DNA from: Ophthalmolycus amberensis
Lineage: Eukaryota; Chordata; Actinopteri; Perciformes; Zoarcidae
Direction of reading: 5' to 3'
DNA length: 64,000 nucleotides
Assembly: GCA_024529925.1 (NCBI GenBank)
Contig: JAFEUB010001065.1
Span: forward strand, 248,501 to 312,500
Shown: piece by piece, positions 38,131-49,986 of the stretch
Layout: each line of letters opens with the position of its first letter
How positions within the stretch are numbered: position 1 is the first letter of the stretch
The notes under the pieces: generated by a model
What the model was told of the DNA's origin: nothing
What the model saw: only the letters and a program-made list of their open reading frames with translations
Databases searched by the model: none
Made by a program: the position numbers and the translations under genes

Positions 38131-38787
38131 CCGTATAGAGGCAAAGTCCCACCCCTTCCGGTGGACCACCATGGGACCATATTTTGGAAAAAACATATAA
38201 GGAAGTCAAAAGGTTTTTTGATCCTGTTTGAATTGTAATATGAATTACACATATAATATTTGTCAATTCAAAAGATAATTTTTGCACGTCAAGAAAGTCA
38301 AATTTTCTCATAAAATTGTTGAAGGATAGGACTGTGAAAATACGTAATTAAAAAGACTAAACATCCAAAAGTCTCATAAGTGACGTCTCTCGCTGAAGCT
38401 ACAATGCCTCTCTGTTTCATAACCGGAACAGGTATTTTCACAAAAAACAGGTCTTTATTGTTCTTTCACTTCCCGGCTGATAAAAAGAGTTGATATTTGG
38501 ATAGTATTTGGATAATCAGGTAAAATAATGTTATATGGTTGGTGTTGGTGACATTGTGCAAGACGAGAGATGTAGTCCACTGAGCGGTTTCACACAAAAC
38601 TAAATGTTACTACAACAAACCAACAATAAAATGCAACTTTCTTGACTTGCAAAATTTTCTTTGAAATATATGTGTAATTTGTTGAACGATTCAAATGGGA
38701 TCAAAAAATGATTTGTTTCATATTTATTCTGAAATAAGGTCTCATGGGGAAGGCCGGTAAGGGAAGGACTCTCATTGGCTAGATCGG
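38131..38787. mobile_element. Non-autonomous DNA element with long imperfect terminal inverted repeats
   Basis: The segment 38145-38298 is complementary, with scattered mismatches and gaps, to 38637-38775. Shared words include TTTTTTGATCC, AATTACACATATA and GTCAAGAAAG. About 340 bp of non-coding DNA lies between the arms. No transposase frame is seen. Outer ends are approximate, and no target duplication was established. Confidence 0.6.
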
Positions 38788-39379
38788 TTTAATGTAGACC
38801 ACCTGCAAATCAGCGACACGTCCTTCTCATACCAGCTGGACAACAAATATCCAATATTCTATCAGATTGAAGAACGTTCAGCTTTCAATTCATGTTTTAT
38901 CAAATAAATTTCATGACATTTGGGATCCCGTTCTCTAATAAGGCAAAATAATTAAATTCCCTCATTAACTATTTTTTTGAAATGGTGAGGATTGGGTATT
39001 CATTGTGATGTGGATGCAGGTCTTAACATGTCTATAATACACTGTCTAATGTGGGCCTTTTGTGCTTTGGTTTTGTGGCTTTATTGATTCTGGTTATACT
39101 GTATATTTCTTTTGTCTTAAATTTGTGGTAGTCATTTGTTGCACAGTTTGAACAAACACTGATTTTCTGTACAATACTGTACAGAAAATCTAAAAGAATC
39201 TTGAAAGGAGTAGACATTACATTAATGGCCATATTCAACAAGTTATCAAGTGCTTGACCTTTAAACCAATATGATAAATGCTAACAGCATTTTTGAATCA
39301 CTACACTTGAAATGCATGATGTATTCTTACTTCATGTAGACATTTTCTTTCTCTCTCGCTCTCTTTTTCTCATACAAGT

Positions 39380-39381
<2 letters not shown>
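38788..39381. other. AT-rich non-coding stretch with a short perfect hairpin
   Basis: A perfect 13-bp inverted repeat, GATTTTCTGTACA / TGTACAGAAAATC with a 4-nt loop, lies at 39161-39190. Nothing else was recognised. Confidence 0.4.
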
Positions 39382-39412
<31 letters not shown>

Positions 39413-39908
39413 AATGATTCTCTAGTGGTCTTGTGGGTATCAGAAAAACCCCAGTGAGAAGGCAGACAGGATGACTTCAAAGGCAAAAGTGAAGACAGGG
39501 ACAGAAGAGATCCTCTTTTACTGGAAAGACCAGCATTCATGTGTCGTTGTGTGTGTGTGTGTGTGTGTGTATCTTGTGTGCATGCTGGTACAAAAAACAT
39601 GGCTGGATGAAGATTGAGGATGACTGGTTAACATGAAGGTAGAGGCAACTAGACAAGACAAATAGGTTGTAATTATTCAGTTTCTGACTCGACGAAAACC
39701 TCACAGATAGTTAGAACCATTTGTTACATGGGATTTAAGGTACTGTAGCAAATGATTGAGATCACATTATTGCAAAGAATGCCATGAGGGTGTGGTTAGA
39801 ATGAACTAAACTCCTATCATACAAGGCTACCTACATTCTACACACACACACATCCACCCACTCACAGACACACTCACACACACACACAGCCACCCACTCA
39901 CACACACA

Positions 39909-39967
<59 letters not shown>

Positions 39968-40092
39968 CCACCCACTCACAGACACACTCACACACACACA
40001 CACACACTCTAGTTATCCAGCATTAAATCAACCATCGTGCACAACATAATAACATCATATCACCTCGAAGGCAAAACACAGGGCTGTTGTTT

Positions 40093-40147
<55 letters not shown>

Positions 40148-40429
40148 TAACAGGCTCTCATGGCCAGCTTTGATGGAGGGCCTGCTGGCACTAAAGGGGA
40201 ATCCTTTGAAAAATCAATCCAACACACACACAGGCTGCTTCTGAAGTGCAGCAAAGTTATCAGGAGGCTAAGCCACTGTGTGTGTGTGTGTTTGTATGCT
40301 TTTGGAGGTCGGTCAGTGTTATCACAGCAGGGAGCATGGAGGCCCGTGCAGCCTCTCGCCCCAGCATTAGCACCTGTCACCGGCCTGCAGCGGAGCAGAG
40401 ATTGGCCAGGCCTCAGGGTACACACACAC

Positions 40430-40519
<90 letters not shown>
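39382..40519. repeat. Cluster of CA/GT microsatellites
   Basis: (AC)n at 39382-39410, (GT)n at 39547-39570, a compound array at 39840-40006 with the imperfectly repeated phrase CAGCCACCCACTCACA, (AC)n at 40094-40140 and (AC)n at 40421-40519. The unique piece between the last two arrays (40150-40420) is GC-richer but shows no splice-flanked exon. Confidence 0.93.
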
Positions 40520-40520
<1 letters not shown>

Positions 40521-41444
40521 AAAACATAGACACACAGTAGTCTGCTCCCTGATAACCAGTGAGCCAGGCAGATCAAAGGTTTTGACAGCGGTGGCTTTTC
40601 TGGATGATAAGAGGTTGGCAGAAGGTTAGGAAGAGCTTTAGGTTTAGCAGACCAGGCTTTGACCAATATGGGTATTTGAAGGCCGATACTGATACTTGAG
40701 ACTGGAACTACAGATCACTGACAGTTGGTGTTGATGTTCAGAAGTTTTAGAGAAGTTGTATTCGGAAAAGAGTTTACATATATTTGATCCGCCTTGCAGA
40801 AGAGCACAACATTGTGGTCTAGAGATGCCAAAGTTGTATTTCTAAAAGGTGTTTTTGATTGGCATAAATAATGCTTGCAAACATTGTCCTGTATCTGGAG
40901 GAACAAAAGAGTAAATGATGGATCTATTTTACATGATTTCTTTTATTTGTAACAGGTGTTTCAGATGATCTTACACATGCCCGTATGCACATGCTACATT
41001 AACGTCAGTATAATACAACAGGGCAGCTACGAATCCCACCTTCATTCAGGTTATAGTGTTCTGCTTTTGTCCTTTTTGAGGAAGTAGTTTGTGGAGTGTT
41101 GATTTGTATTGCATTATAGCGAGGGGTAAATTACCCGTATCGTTTCTTTTTACATACATTACTCCCTTTTAAGTACTCACTTTTGCACAGTCTGCTGGAG
41201 ACAATAACTGCAGATATTTGACAGATATAATGTAGATTGAATTGCATTACAACATTCATTGAAAGAAGGAATCTCTTTGCAGGCCGTATGGAGAGGAGGA
41301 AACATCACAGTGACCAGCATGTCTCACTGTGCATATGAACATGCCTAAAGGCAGACTTGAACAAAGCTGAACCAATCCTACAAGTATAAAAAAAGGTTAT
41401 TACAGTTATGAAATGTCAATACACTATACTATACTAATATATTG
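40520..41444. other. Non-coding stretch, nothing recognised
   Basis: AT-rich DNA without exon, RNA-gene or transposon signatures. Confidence 0.35.
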
Positions 41445-41950
41445 GAGCCGGTGACACCAACAGACTTAACAAAGTGGTTAAGAAGGCCGGCTCCATCATT
41501 GGCTGCAAACTGGACAGTCTGGAAGAGGTGGTGGAGAGGAGGACACTGAAAAATGATTATCCATATTGCATAACCCGGACCACCCTCTCCACCACCTCCT
41601 GCAGGGACAGCGGAGCACTTTCTCCAACAGACTGATCCAGCTCTGCTGTCACAAGGACAGATACAGGAGATCATTCCTGCCCTCTGCTATAAGACTCTAT
41701 AATAAATCACCTCTGGCCAACTCAATCTCACAATAACACCGTTACACTGTTGTTTGTTTGGTTAAATCTTTGCACTATTGTTCAGTTAGTTAATTTCAAT
41801 ATGTTTATATTTCATTGTGTATATTGTGCATTTTTACATCTGCATTTTTTATGTTTAATATTTTTTACTCTGTTATTTGTATTGCTTTACCTGTACCATA
41901 AATGCTGCTTTCGGGGAAATTGTCTTCACTTGCGGGATTAATAAAGTTAA

Positions 41951-41992
<42 letters not shown>
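41445..41992 (+). mobile_element. L2/Rex-like LINE 3' end with (ATCT)n tail
   Basis: The + strand encodes, with a shift or two, the C-terminal end of a non-LTR ORF2: KKAGSIIGCKLDSLEEVVER, then STFSNRLIQLCCHKDRYRR and SFLPSALRLYN. This is followed by an AT-rich 3' UTR, a 'cttgcgggattaataaagtt' end and about ten ATCT units (41951-41992). The short-repeat tail is typical of L2/CR1-type LINEs. The element is 5'-truncated and dead. Confidence 0.75.
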
Positions 41993-44160
41993 AGTTCTTC
42001 AGGCTGCTTTTTCATATATTTTACTTTAATATTTCTTATAATAATATGTGTGTAAACAGGAGTCATTACAACATTCAGTCCATCTCTCGTGCATATGACA
42101 GTTCACATCTTAACCAATGAAATCATCTACACAGGCTGCTTAACGTTTCAGTTTCACTCGCACTGTACTAGTGTTACTGCATATTTTTACCTTTCAAGTC
42201 TATTTTAGGCCCCCGACTACAGTGATTGTGAGTTGAGCTCTGAGCACTGCTAAAACACAAGTGACCTACACTCAATACGGTGCCTGAACGCATCCTGTGT
42301 TGACAGAGACAGAAGCTGCAGTTCTGCTAACATGTTGCCTGTGTAGACATTATGTAATAATCACAGTAGCAATCGTTTATAATGCTATTACATACTATAC
42401 ATTAATACCACTACATATCCAAACAGCAACACGCACGCTTACTTTGGTTAGATTTCATTAACATTTTGTAAATGTCACAATTAATGACTGAAATCAACCT
42501 CATCTATCCACTGTATTGGTGCGAAAGGGCATCTGTCTTTGGCATCCAAATGTGTTTACTGTCTTCTTTTTCTTTTTAATTTCTCTCTTTAAATCTTTCG
42601 TAATGTTAGGATGTGATGTTGGCAGGAAGAGGACTCAAAACACACGCCCTGGATTGCTGTTTTCCCCTCCATCATGTTAAAACCCGACAGGATTAAAAGC
42701 CACTCTCTCCACCCAGCTGTTAGTCCGTACATACTGGCCCTACTTATCCCTTCAGCCAGTGCTACTTTCCTTAAAGATTTAATCACACTGCGGCAGGTTG
42801 TGTGTGTGTTTGTATAACTTGACAACAGGGGCTTAGGATGGCACAGTTGGAAATGAACACACATCTTATGTGCACCTCACAATCGCCTATCAAACACATA
42901 CAAGCATTAGTGCTTCAATATATTTCTGTGGCCGTTCAATTCGAGGATTCATTGAGCTTCTATTTCTACAATAGAAAACAGTTCCAATGAAAACCGTGTG
43001 CAGCAAACTACAAACTAACACTAAATAAAAAAACTAAAATAAACTTAATGCCTAATTAATATTCTGTTCACCATATTATCATTATCACGACTTGTCAAGT
43101 AACAGAGATTTGTCTTTAGATTTTATGACTTATCTGCATATTGTATTCAGTAGTAAAGAAAATTGAACGTTAGTGCGTATATGCAGGCTTTTGTAAATTT
43201 GAGAAACCTACTGAAAGTAGACAATAGAGTCCTTTCCCATTGATGGTAGAGTCTACCTTTCCGTTTATTTTCTGGTAAGTCGCCTTTGATGTCACCAATG
43301 AGCCGGAAAACAGGGTTACTAAACAGTAGAAAGCAGCATGAGGCCAGTGAAAATGTTACGGTGGATACTTTGGTGGTTACGTCTTTCTATCTGTTACTTG
43401 TTCAGTCTCTCTTTCAAACTCGGTGCCGGCTAATTTGGAACAACGTTGAGTGCTGCTGTGACGGAGACGGATGGAATTCGTAGCATAAATGACAAAGAAA
43501 GTGCTGGAAAAGGGGTGAAAATGAGTATGTCCATCCGGTTGTCAAGTTGCCATCACCGCCAATCAGATCTTGAGCCGACAAATACCCAAGACTACTGCAG
43601 TGGGAATGAATGCCGATTGTATCCTTTCCCACTAAAGACAAAAGTTAGATGTTAATGGTGTTATGAAAGGGGCTCAGATGAACATTGTCTGTTATAAACA
43701 CCTGATAATATCAACTGCTTTATTTCTGCAAGACATTTTTTAGGCTCTAGGCTATCACGTCATGTAACTACGCCAACACATTGTTGACAGATCTATTAAT
43801 ATTGTCAAATACCACTGCCGACTCTAGTCAATCTGTTGAGATCCCTTTTTTACACTTGAGTAGATTTTGCTGATGATGATAGCTTACGAATGTGTGCAAA
43901 TGTAAGAATCAATTCATGAATGGGTGGCATTCATCAAGTTGAAAGAAACCATGAGCAAGTTTGTGCAATTGCAATTTGCAAGAGGAACTGTACCAGTTTT
44001 ACACATCAAGGTGTGTTTCCAAGTGCTATTGCTTGAAGCTAGCGGCTCGATGCTACATTAGCTGCTACTAGCATACCACACCTGAATGTGTGCCTGAACT
44101 GTTAAAGGTTCGAGTTGCAATGTCGGTTATGTAGGTGCTCGATTTTGACAGAACAATGCA
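41993..44160. other. Non-coding stretch, nothing definite
   Basis: AT-rich DNA. The 43230-43660 part looks like an old dispersed repeat (CCTTTCCCA-type words at both ends) but no real terminal repeats were proved. No exon was seen. Confidence 0.35.
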
Positions 44161-44385
44161 ATGCGAATTTGCCTCAGTGGCAGGGTCGTCCTTCAACCAG
44201 AAGATCGGCGGTTCGATCCCCGGCTCCGCTAGTCCATGCCGATGTGTCCTTGGGCAAGACACTTAACCCCAAAGTGCTCCCGTAGTCTGTGCCTACGGTG
44301 TATGAATGGGTGAATGATGACATGTCGTGTTAATAGTGCTCTGAATGGTCGGATGCTCTATACAAGTCCATTTACCGTACCACTT
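44161..44385 (+). mobile_element. tRNA-derived SINE-like copy
   Basis: The 5' part carries an A-box-like TTGCCTCAGTGGC (44169-44181) and a B box GGTTCGATCCC (44210-44220) at suitable spacing, the internal polymerase III promoter of tRNA-derived SINEs. The body continues with 'gatgtgtccttgggcaagac', TGAATGGGTGAATGATG and an end CAAGTCCATTTACCG, a family recalled as abundant in percomorph fish. It does not fold into a complete tRNA. Confidence 0.65.
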
Positions 44386-44831
44386 CTTTGTATAAAAAAG
44401 AAGTTATCTCTGGTCCTGCTGCATTGATGTTGATACTATTTTAAAATAAAAATGTCTATTGTGAATATGACAATGCTATGGAAGTGCATGCCGTATTTCT
44501 TCTTAGAGGCTTTGGGAATCCGAACCTTAGGCTACGATCATAAAAATGTTCTTGCATGAGGCCCATTGAGCCTTGGAACTATTTTGTGAGGCTCCCTGTG
44601 CAAGACCTGATTGTCTTTTTTACTTTTTGGTGAGATGACCCTTTTTGCAATCCAACATATACAGTAGAGTAAATCTCAGCTGGTGGCTGTGGTGTACAGA
44701 CTGTTAAATATGTCAAGGAAATGCTACACGTAGCATCATCGACTGTACTAGCAGTTTAGAAAAGACTGGTCACTCTATAAACATGTCCTCGTCTGGAAGA
44801 TTAAAAACCTGACTGATTTTTACAAGACTAG

Positions 44832-44881
<50 letters not shown>

Positions 44882-45025
44882 TCTAATGTTCTGAGGCCTC
44901 ATGCCAATGTTTCTGGGTTACCTGTGCAGTTGAGATGCTAATGCCTGGTTAATGCTAATTCAATTAGGCTTTAGTGCAAGGGGGCTATAAATTCCTTTAT
45001 TATGGGTGCTGTATAATATGTAATG

Positions 45026-45070
<45 letters not shown>

Positions 45071-45700
45071 TGAACTCGAGTGGTGTTTCTGGGAAGTCAG
45101 GCACCGGGAAAACAGGAACAGTCTGTTACTAACAAACAGATTGTAAATCAGGTGGTGGTTCAGGTGGGAACTACACTGAGTTATGAGTTCTCTATAATCA
45201 CACCTCTATAATCTAATGTGATCCAATACATTGCAACAAGTCCTGTCTTTGCAAAGCTTAGAATGTCCAGTTTTTGTTGGGACTGCGTCAATTCAAAGCT
45301 ATGGTCACCGTGGAGACCAGCTAATGGTGCTGTTGCATTGGACTGCATCTTATTGACAGGTTATACTGGAACTTTCTGTTGTTTGCTATTTGACAACAGT
45401 CAAAGGTAAGAGTGGTGACCGTAACGACAAGCTGGTGAAAAACAGATGTTAGCAATGAAACCTAACTAATGCCTGAAAAGACAATACTGAAGTGTTTCCA
45501 TAAGGTAACGCAAGCAGGGGTCATCTGGGGACAATAGTTCATCGGGTCAAATTTGATAGCTGCATACAGGTGAGACAACACTGTCTCCTACAAAATATGT
45601 TACATCACGAATCATGAATTTAAAGGTGGGCAAGAGTAAATGTTTGAGAACCACTAGGTCCATTAAAGGCACCCTGGTGAGAGGTGACCACTAGTAGCAA
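44386..45700. other. Non-coding stretch with two microsatellites
   Basis: (AC)n at 44833-44874 and (GT)n followed by (GA)n at 45027-45070. No gene was seen. Confidence 0.6.
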
Positions 45701-45704
45701 TGTT

Positions 45705-45870
45705 TATTTATTTTTTATTTTATTGGTTTATTTGAACGGGACAGTGCACATTAATAAAAACATTTCTGCAAATGTGCCAGAGTCAGCCAAAAGGCTATTT
45801 TTCATCTGTAGTCCCAAGAGGTAGATGTTGGGTAGAAGTGGGTCCCTGTTTTTTGTATCTGATAAGAGGA
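45705..45870. repeat. Dispersed fish repeat fragment
   Basis: The sequence TTTATTTGAACGGGACAGTG ... CACATTAATAAAAACA ... TTTTCATCTGTAGTCCC is recognised from memory as a common teleost interspersed repeat. The class was not determined. Confidence 0.45.
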
Positions 45871-46083
45871 CCCACATGCATGCACACTAGCAAATGAGTG
45901 CTGCAATTTACATCACCGTGTCGGTTTTAAGCTGTTCAGCTGATTGACAGGCAGTAGCTGGAATGCAGCCACAAATTAAGCAGTGCACCAACAAAACAAC
46001 GTTCCCGTACAACGAAACTGCATCATCAATTGCGTTTCGAGGGAAGGTGTTTTCTCACAGATTACGTTTGTATTTGACAAATC

Positions 46084-46091
46084 ACAAATAC
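46084..46091. repeat. Target-site duplication, left copy
   Basis: ACAAATAC directly precedes the hAT terminus and recurs exactly at 47296-47303. Confidence 0.9.
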
Positions 46092-47295
46092 CAGTGGCGG
46101 CTGGTGGAACATGTTCTAGGTAGGGCCATCCTATCAATTTCAGCAAACATCCCAGTATGATTTAATGCAAAAAAAATGTAAGTATCAAACACGCATTATT
46201 ACTTGGCAGTTAAATATTTAACATGTATTCCAACACGAAAAAAATCAGTAAATAACACTTATATAATATAATATAACATAATATAATATAACATGTTTAT
46301 TTATTGAGATGCCCCTATGGACCTTGTTATAGGAGGTAAAGATCAGGAGAAGTAAACATGAAGTGTAATTATGAATAGTGATGTTAAATTAAGCTATGAT
46401 GAGTTTTCACTGTTAATTTAACATCTCTATTACATGTTGATGCCTCCATGACCAAGTTAAGCAGATGAGACTGAGGACAACTATGTAGAAGAAAAGATGT
46501 TCACTTTGTCTAATATGTAGCTTGACAGAGTTCTCCATGTGTGTCCTGGTGTTCTCATGTTTCCTTACCTCCTCATCCCTCACTCCCGTAACTGTCTGTG
46601 CTGGATCTGTCCCCGTTGTTTTAAAAAGCTAAATAAATTATTAGCATGACATCAGCCAGCCAAACCTGTCTGGTGTACAGTAGAGAAGCTTCGCATGTAC
46701 TGCTTCCCTTTCCCGCGAGTCTGCTGTCTGATTGTGAGGTCAGGCTGATCTGATATCAGCTCTTTGGCTGCAGAATCTCCGCCAAAGTTCTCCTCTCAAA
46801 CGGGGGTTGGAGGAGTAGTGCTCGCGCTGGCGCGGGCGCTCGCCTGTAGAGACTTCTCCTGACGAGAACGCGCAGCTATGGGCCAGATCGTTCTGGCCCA
46901 TAGCTGAATCTATTTGAGGGCGCTGATTGGCTAAATTGTATGTCACTCATTTATATCTTGAATCAGCAATTGGCTAAACTGCTTCATAGACCCGTCTCTT
47001 TTGGGCCAAAACGATCAGGCCCCCCTAGCTGCGCGTTCTCAGACGTGTCGTGCACACAGGCAGAGAGCACGAGCAGACGAGCACACAGGCTGAGAGGACG
47101 AGCAGGAAAAGCATATATTTTGCGCAGATATCATATTTTACACACATTACTGGGTACATTCCATAGTTCAAAAACACAAATATTGACAATTTGTATAATT
47201 TATGATTATTATTATTATTATTTTTTTTTTTTCCTTTTTTGTGTGGCTCATGGTGGGGCCATGCCCCATGGCCCTCTATTGACCAGCCGCCACTG
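46092..47295. mobile_element. Complete non-autonomous hAT-type element, 1204 bp
   Basis: It begins CAGTGGCGGCTGGT and ends with the exact complement (14-bp perfect terminal inverted repeat). It is flanked by an exact 8-bp target duplication, the hallmark of hAT transposition. No transposase frame exists inside, so it must have been moved by an enzyme encoded elsewhere. Internally it holds a larger inverted repeat (46864-46904 against 46999-47040) and a perfect 13-bp hairpin (46874-46905). It lies in or beside an older dispersed repeat that continues at 47304. Confidence 0.9.
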
Positions 47296-47303
47296 ACAAA
47301 TAC
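47296..47303. repeat. Target-site duplication, right copy
   Basis: ACAAATAC, identical to 46084-46091. Confidence 0.9.
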
Positions 47304-47650
47304 GTTTATTTAAAGTCCACCTAGGTAGGAGGTATGGGTGGATGGCTGGGTCAAACACAGGATCACCCAGTGTCCCGATTGAAACCAAAAGTATTCTTGG
47401 TGGTAGTATCCTTTTTCTTACCCAAAACATGATCTTTTACGATGTTTTGTTGCCTAAACATAATCGAGAATGCAGTTTCGAGACAGCAGAAGCACCATTA
47501 GCGGTTAAAACACTATAGCGTTGATATATACGGATGTAGAAATGTTGATGTGAAAGACGTTGAGATTTAGCGTGTCCGTGATTTGCAGAAAGGTACCATG
47601 CCACCATTTTATTCTGGTGACTGGGTTGTGTAAACATTGCACTATTAAAA
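47304..47650. repeat. Dispersed repeat, copy 2
   Basis: Shares ordered words with 9165-9350 (cccaaaacatgatct; ttttattctgg) and, in its first part, with 61560-61765 (GGTCAAACACAGGA-like). The palindromic element at 47696 and the hAT element at 46092 both sit at its edges. Confidence 0.5.
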
Positions 47651-48108
47651 AAATATGCTTTTGTGAGAAAGGAAATAAAAAGCGGAGCGGCATTACCGTA
47701 CTTTCCGGACTATAGAGCGCACCGGTATACAGGCCGCACCAGCTGATTTTTAGCAGAATAAAGAATTTGTACACAGATAAGCCGCACTGGTCTATAAGCC
47801 GCAGGTGTCCCTGTTGAACAGCAAGATGCTTTCAACAGTACCGTACTAAAGTTGTCTTCTTCTATTAACATCATAACATGTTGCTAGCTTCTAAGCTAAT
47901 TTTAACATTACGGCCAATGGGGAAATGCTAACCGTGATTAGCATTAGCGAATATATAATATATCTTTGTACATCTTTTCATGCAGACATACTTGCATTAC
48001 AGACTAAGGTCTCTCACGGCTACCAAACGAAAAGCAATGAGGCAATACCGGTAACTGTTGTTGCTCATAGCTCTGAATAGCTGTTGTTGCCAAGCCAGTT
48101 AGCCGTAA

Positions 48109-48345
48109 ATGCTACTCAGAGCTATGAGCAACGTCGACACGCTGCATGAGAAGATCAGCTTTTTCTCAAGTCTGCCAGTGGATCCTAACAGCCCGGAACA
48201 GTGTGACAGAATCCACCATCACCAAGGGCTTCCGAAAGTCTGGGACATTATCATATTAAGGAGACGGCGTAATGCGTGTTTTTGTGTGCGTGTTTTTGAG
48301 GTTTGCAATATAACTGCTGTCCGGAGTCTGCATTTGGGTCATTGA
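48109..48345 (+). CDS. 78-codon ORF inside the palindromic element, copy A
   Basis: A short ORF starting MLLRAMSNVDTLHEKISFFS and ending AVRSLHLGH, identical in three of the four unit copies (here, 48627-48863 and, inverted, 49230-49466). Seen: Cys and basic residues near the C terminus, no known domain, no splice signals, no signal peptide. The identity reflects recent duplication of the DNA, so conservation of the ORF is not independent evidence of function. The C-terminal codons overlap an LTR-end-like sequence. Most likely a chance ORF. Confidence 0.15.
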   Translation: MLLRAMSNVDTLHEKISFFSSLPVDPNSPEQCDRIHHHQGLPKVWDIIILRRRRNACFCVRVFEVCNITAVRSLHLGH

Positions 48346-48626
48346 ACACACCACATCATGAAACTGTAGGTACCGTACATGTCCGACTTGCTAGCTTCTA
48401 AGCTAATTTTAACATTACGGCCAATGGGGAAATGCTATCCGCGATTAGCATTAGCGAATATACCGGTAATATATCTTCGTACATCTTTTCATGCAGACAT
48501 ACTTACAGACTAAGGTCTCTCAAGGCTACCAAACAGAAGAAGTGAAACGAAGCAGCGTGTCTTATTAGAATCTAAAAGCAACGAGGCAATAACTTGTTGC
48601 TCGTAGCAGTCTGCAGTTAGCCGTAA

Positions 48627-48863
48627 ATGCTACTCAGAGCTATGAGCAACGTCGACACGCTGCATGAGAAGATCAGCTTTTTCTCAAGTCTGCCAGTGGA
48701 TCCTAACAGCCCGGAACAGTGTGACAGAATCCACCATCACCAAGGGCTTCCGAAAGTCTGGGACATTATCATATTAAGGAGACGGCGTAATGCGTGTTTT
48801 TGTGTGCGTGTTTTTGAGGTTTGCAATATAACTGCTGTCCGGAGTCTGCATTTGGGTCATTGA
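48627..48863 (+). CDS. 78-codon ORF, copy B (identical to copy A)
   Basis: Second direct copy of the same ORF, in the unit nearest the palindrome centre. Same protein as at 48109-48345. No function is assigned, and coding status is doubtful. Confidence 0.15.
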   Translation: MLLRAMSNVDTLHEKISFFSSLPVDPNSPEQCDRIHHHQGLPKVWDIIILRRRRNACFCVRVFEVCNITAVRSLHLGH

Positions 48864-49136
48864 ACACACCACATCATGTAACGTTACCGGTACCTTCATG
48901 GCTGAATAACAACGAATGGCTGAGATAAAGCAGACTATCATCATACCAGCCATTGTAAACACAATTATACATGAACTAAGATCATATCTGGAAGATATCT
49001 AGAAGATTTGCCACAATTGTGGCCAACAATCAACGAACTATGATCGCTGTATGGCGCTCTCTCCGCCGTCTCACCATGGAGCATATGGAGCATTTTTCTC
49101 CGTGACAAATGCTTTCAACAACACGCTGAATGCGTG

Positions 49137-49986
49137 ACAATGGCTGGTATGATGATAGTCTGCTTTATCTCAGCCATTCGTTGTTATTCAGCCATGAAGG
49201 TACCGGTAACGTTACATGATGTGGTGTGTTCAATGACCCAAATGCAGACTCCGGACAGCAGTTATATTGCAAACCTCAAAAACACGCACACAAAAACACG
49301 CATTACGCCGTCTCCTTAATATGATAATGTCCCAGACTTTCGGAAGCCCTTGGTGATGGTGGATTCTGTCACACTGTTCCGGGCTGTTAGGATCCACTGG
49401 CAGACTTGAGAAAAAGCTGATCTTCTCATGCAGCGTGTCGACGTTGCTCATAGCTCTGAGTAGCATTTACGGCTAACTGCAGACTGCTATGAGCAACAAG
49501 TTATTGCCTCGTTGCTTTTAGATTCTAATAAGACACGCTGCTTCGTTTCACTTCTTCTGTTTGGTAGCCTTGAGAGACCTTAGTCTGTAAGTATGTCTGC
49601 ATGAAAAGATGTACGAAGATATATTACCGGTATATTCGCTAATGCTAATCGCGGATAGCATTTCCCCATTGGCCGTAATGTTAAAATTAGCTTAGAAGCT
49701 AGCAAGTCGGACATGTACGGTACCTACAGTTTCATGATGTGGTGTGTTCAATGACCCAAATGCAGACTCCGGACAGCAGTTATATTGCAAACCTCAAAAA
49801 CACGCACACAAAAACACGCATTACGCCGTCTCCTTAATATGATAATGTCCCAGACTTTCGGAAGCCCTTGGTGATGGTGGATTCTGTCACACTGTTCCGG
49901 GCTGTTAGGATCCACTGGCAGACTTGAGAAAAAGCTGATCTTCTCTGCTCATAGCTCTGAATAGCATTTACGGCTAACTGGCTTGC
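49137..49986. repeat. Right arm of the long inverted repeat
   Basis: Inverted copy of 48091-48956. Near its outer end it lacks about 18 nt present in the left arm (the ACGTCGACACGCTGCATG segment). Confidence 0.9.
49230..49466 (-). CDS. 78-codon ORF, copy C (identical, minus strand)
   Basis: Exact inverted copy of the ORFs at 48109 and 48627. A fourth, broken copy lies between 49748 and about 49970 and has lost the ~18-nt segment near its start. Probably not a gene. Confidence 0.15.
   Translation of the reverse strand: MLLRAMSNVDTLHEKISFFSSLPVDPNSPEQCDRIHHHQGLPKVWDIIILRRRRNACFCVRVFEVCNITAVRSLHLGH

Larger units (their letters stand above)
48091..48956. repeat. Left arm of the long inverted repeat
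   Basis: Nearly identical complement of 49137-49986. One A/G difference was noticed in the AGCAGTCTGCAG region, plus the small gap near the outer end. The spacer is 48957-49136 (180 nt). Confidence 0.9.

Noticed and set aside
44161..44235. Functional tRNA gene
   Set aside because: A and B boxes are present but the sequence does not close into a full cloverleaf, and it continues into a SINE body.
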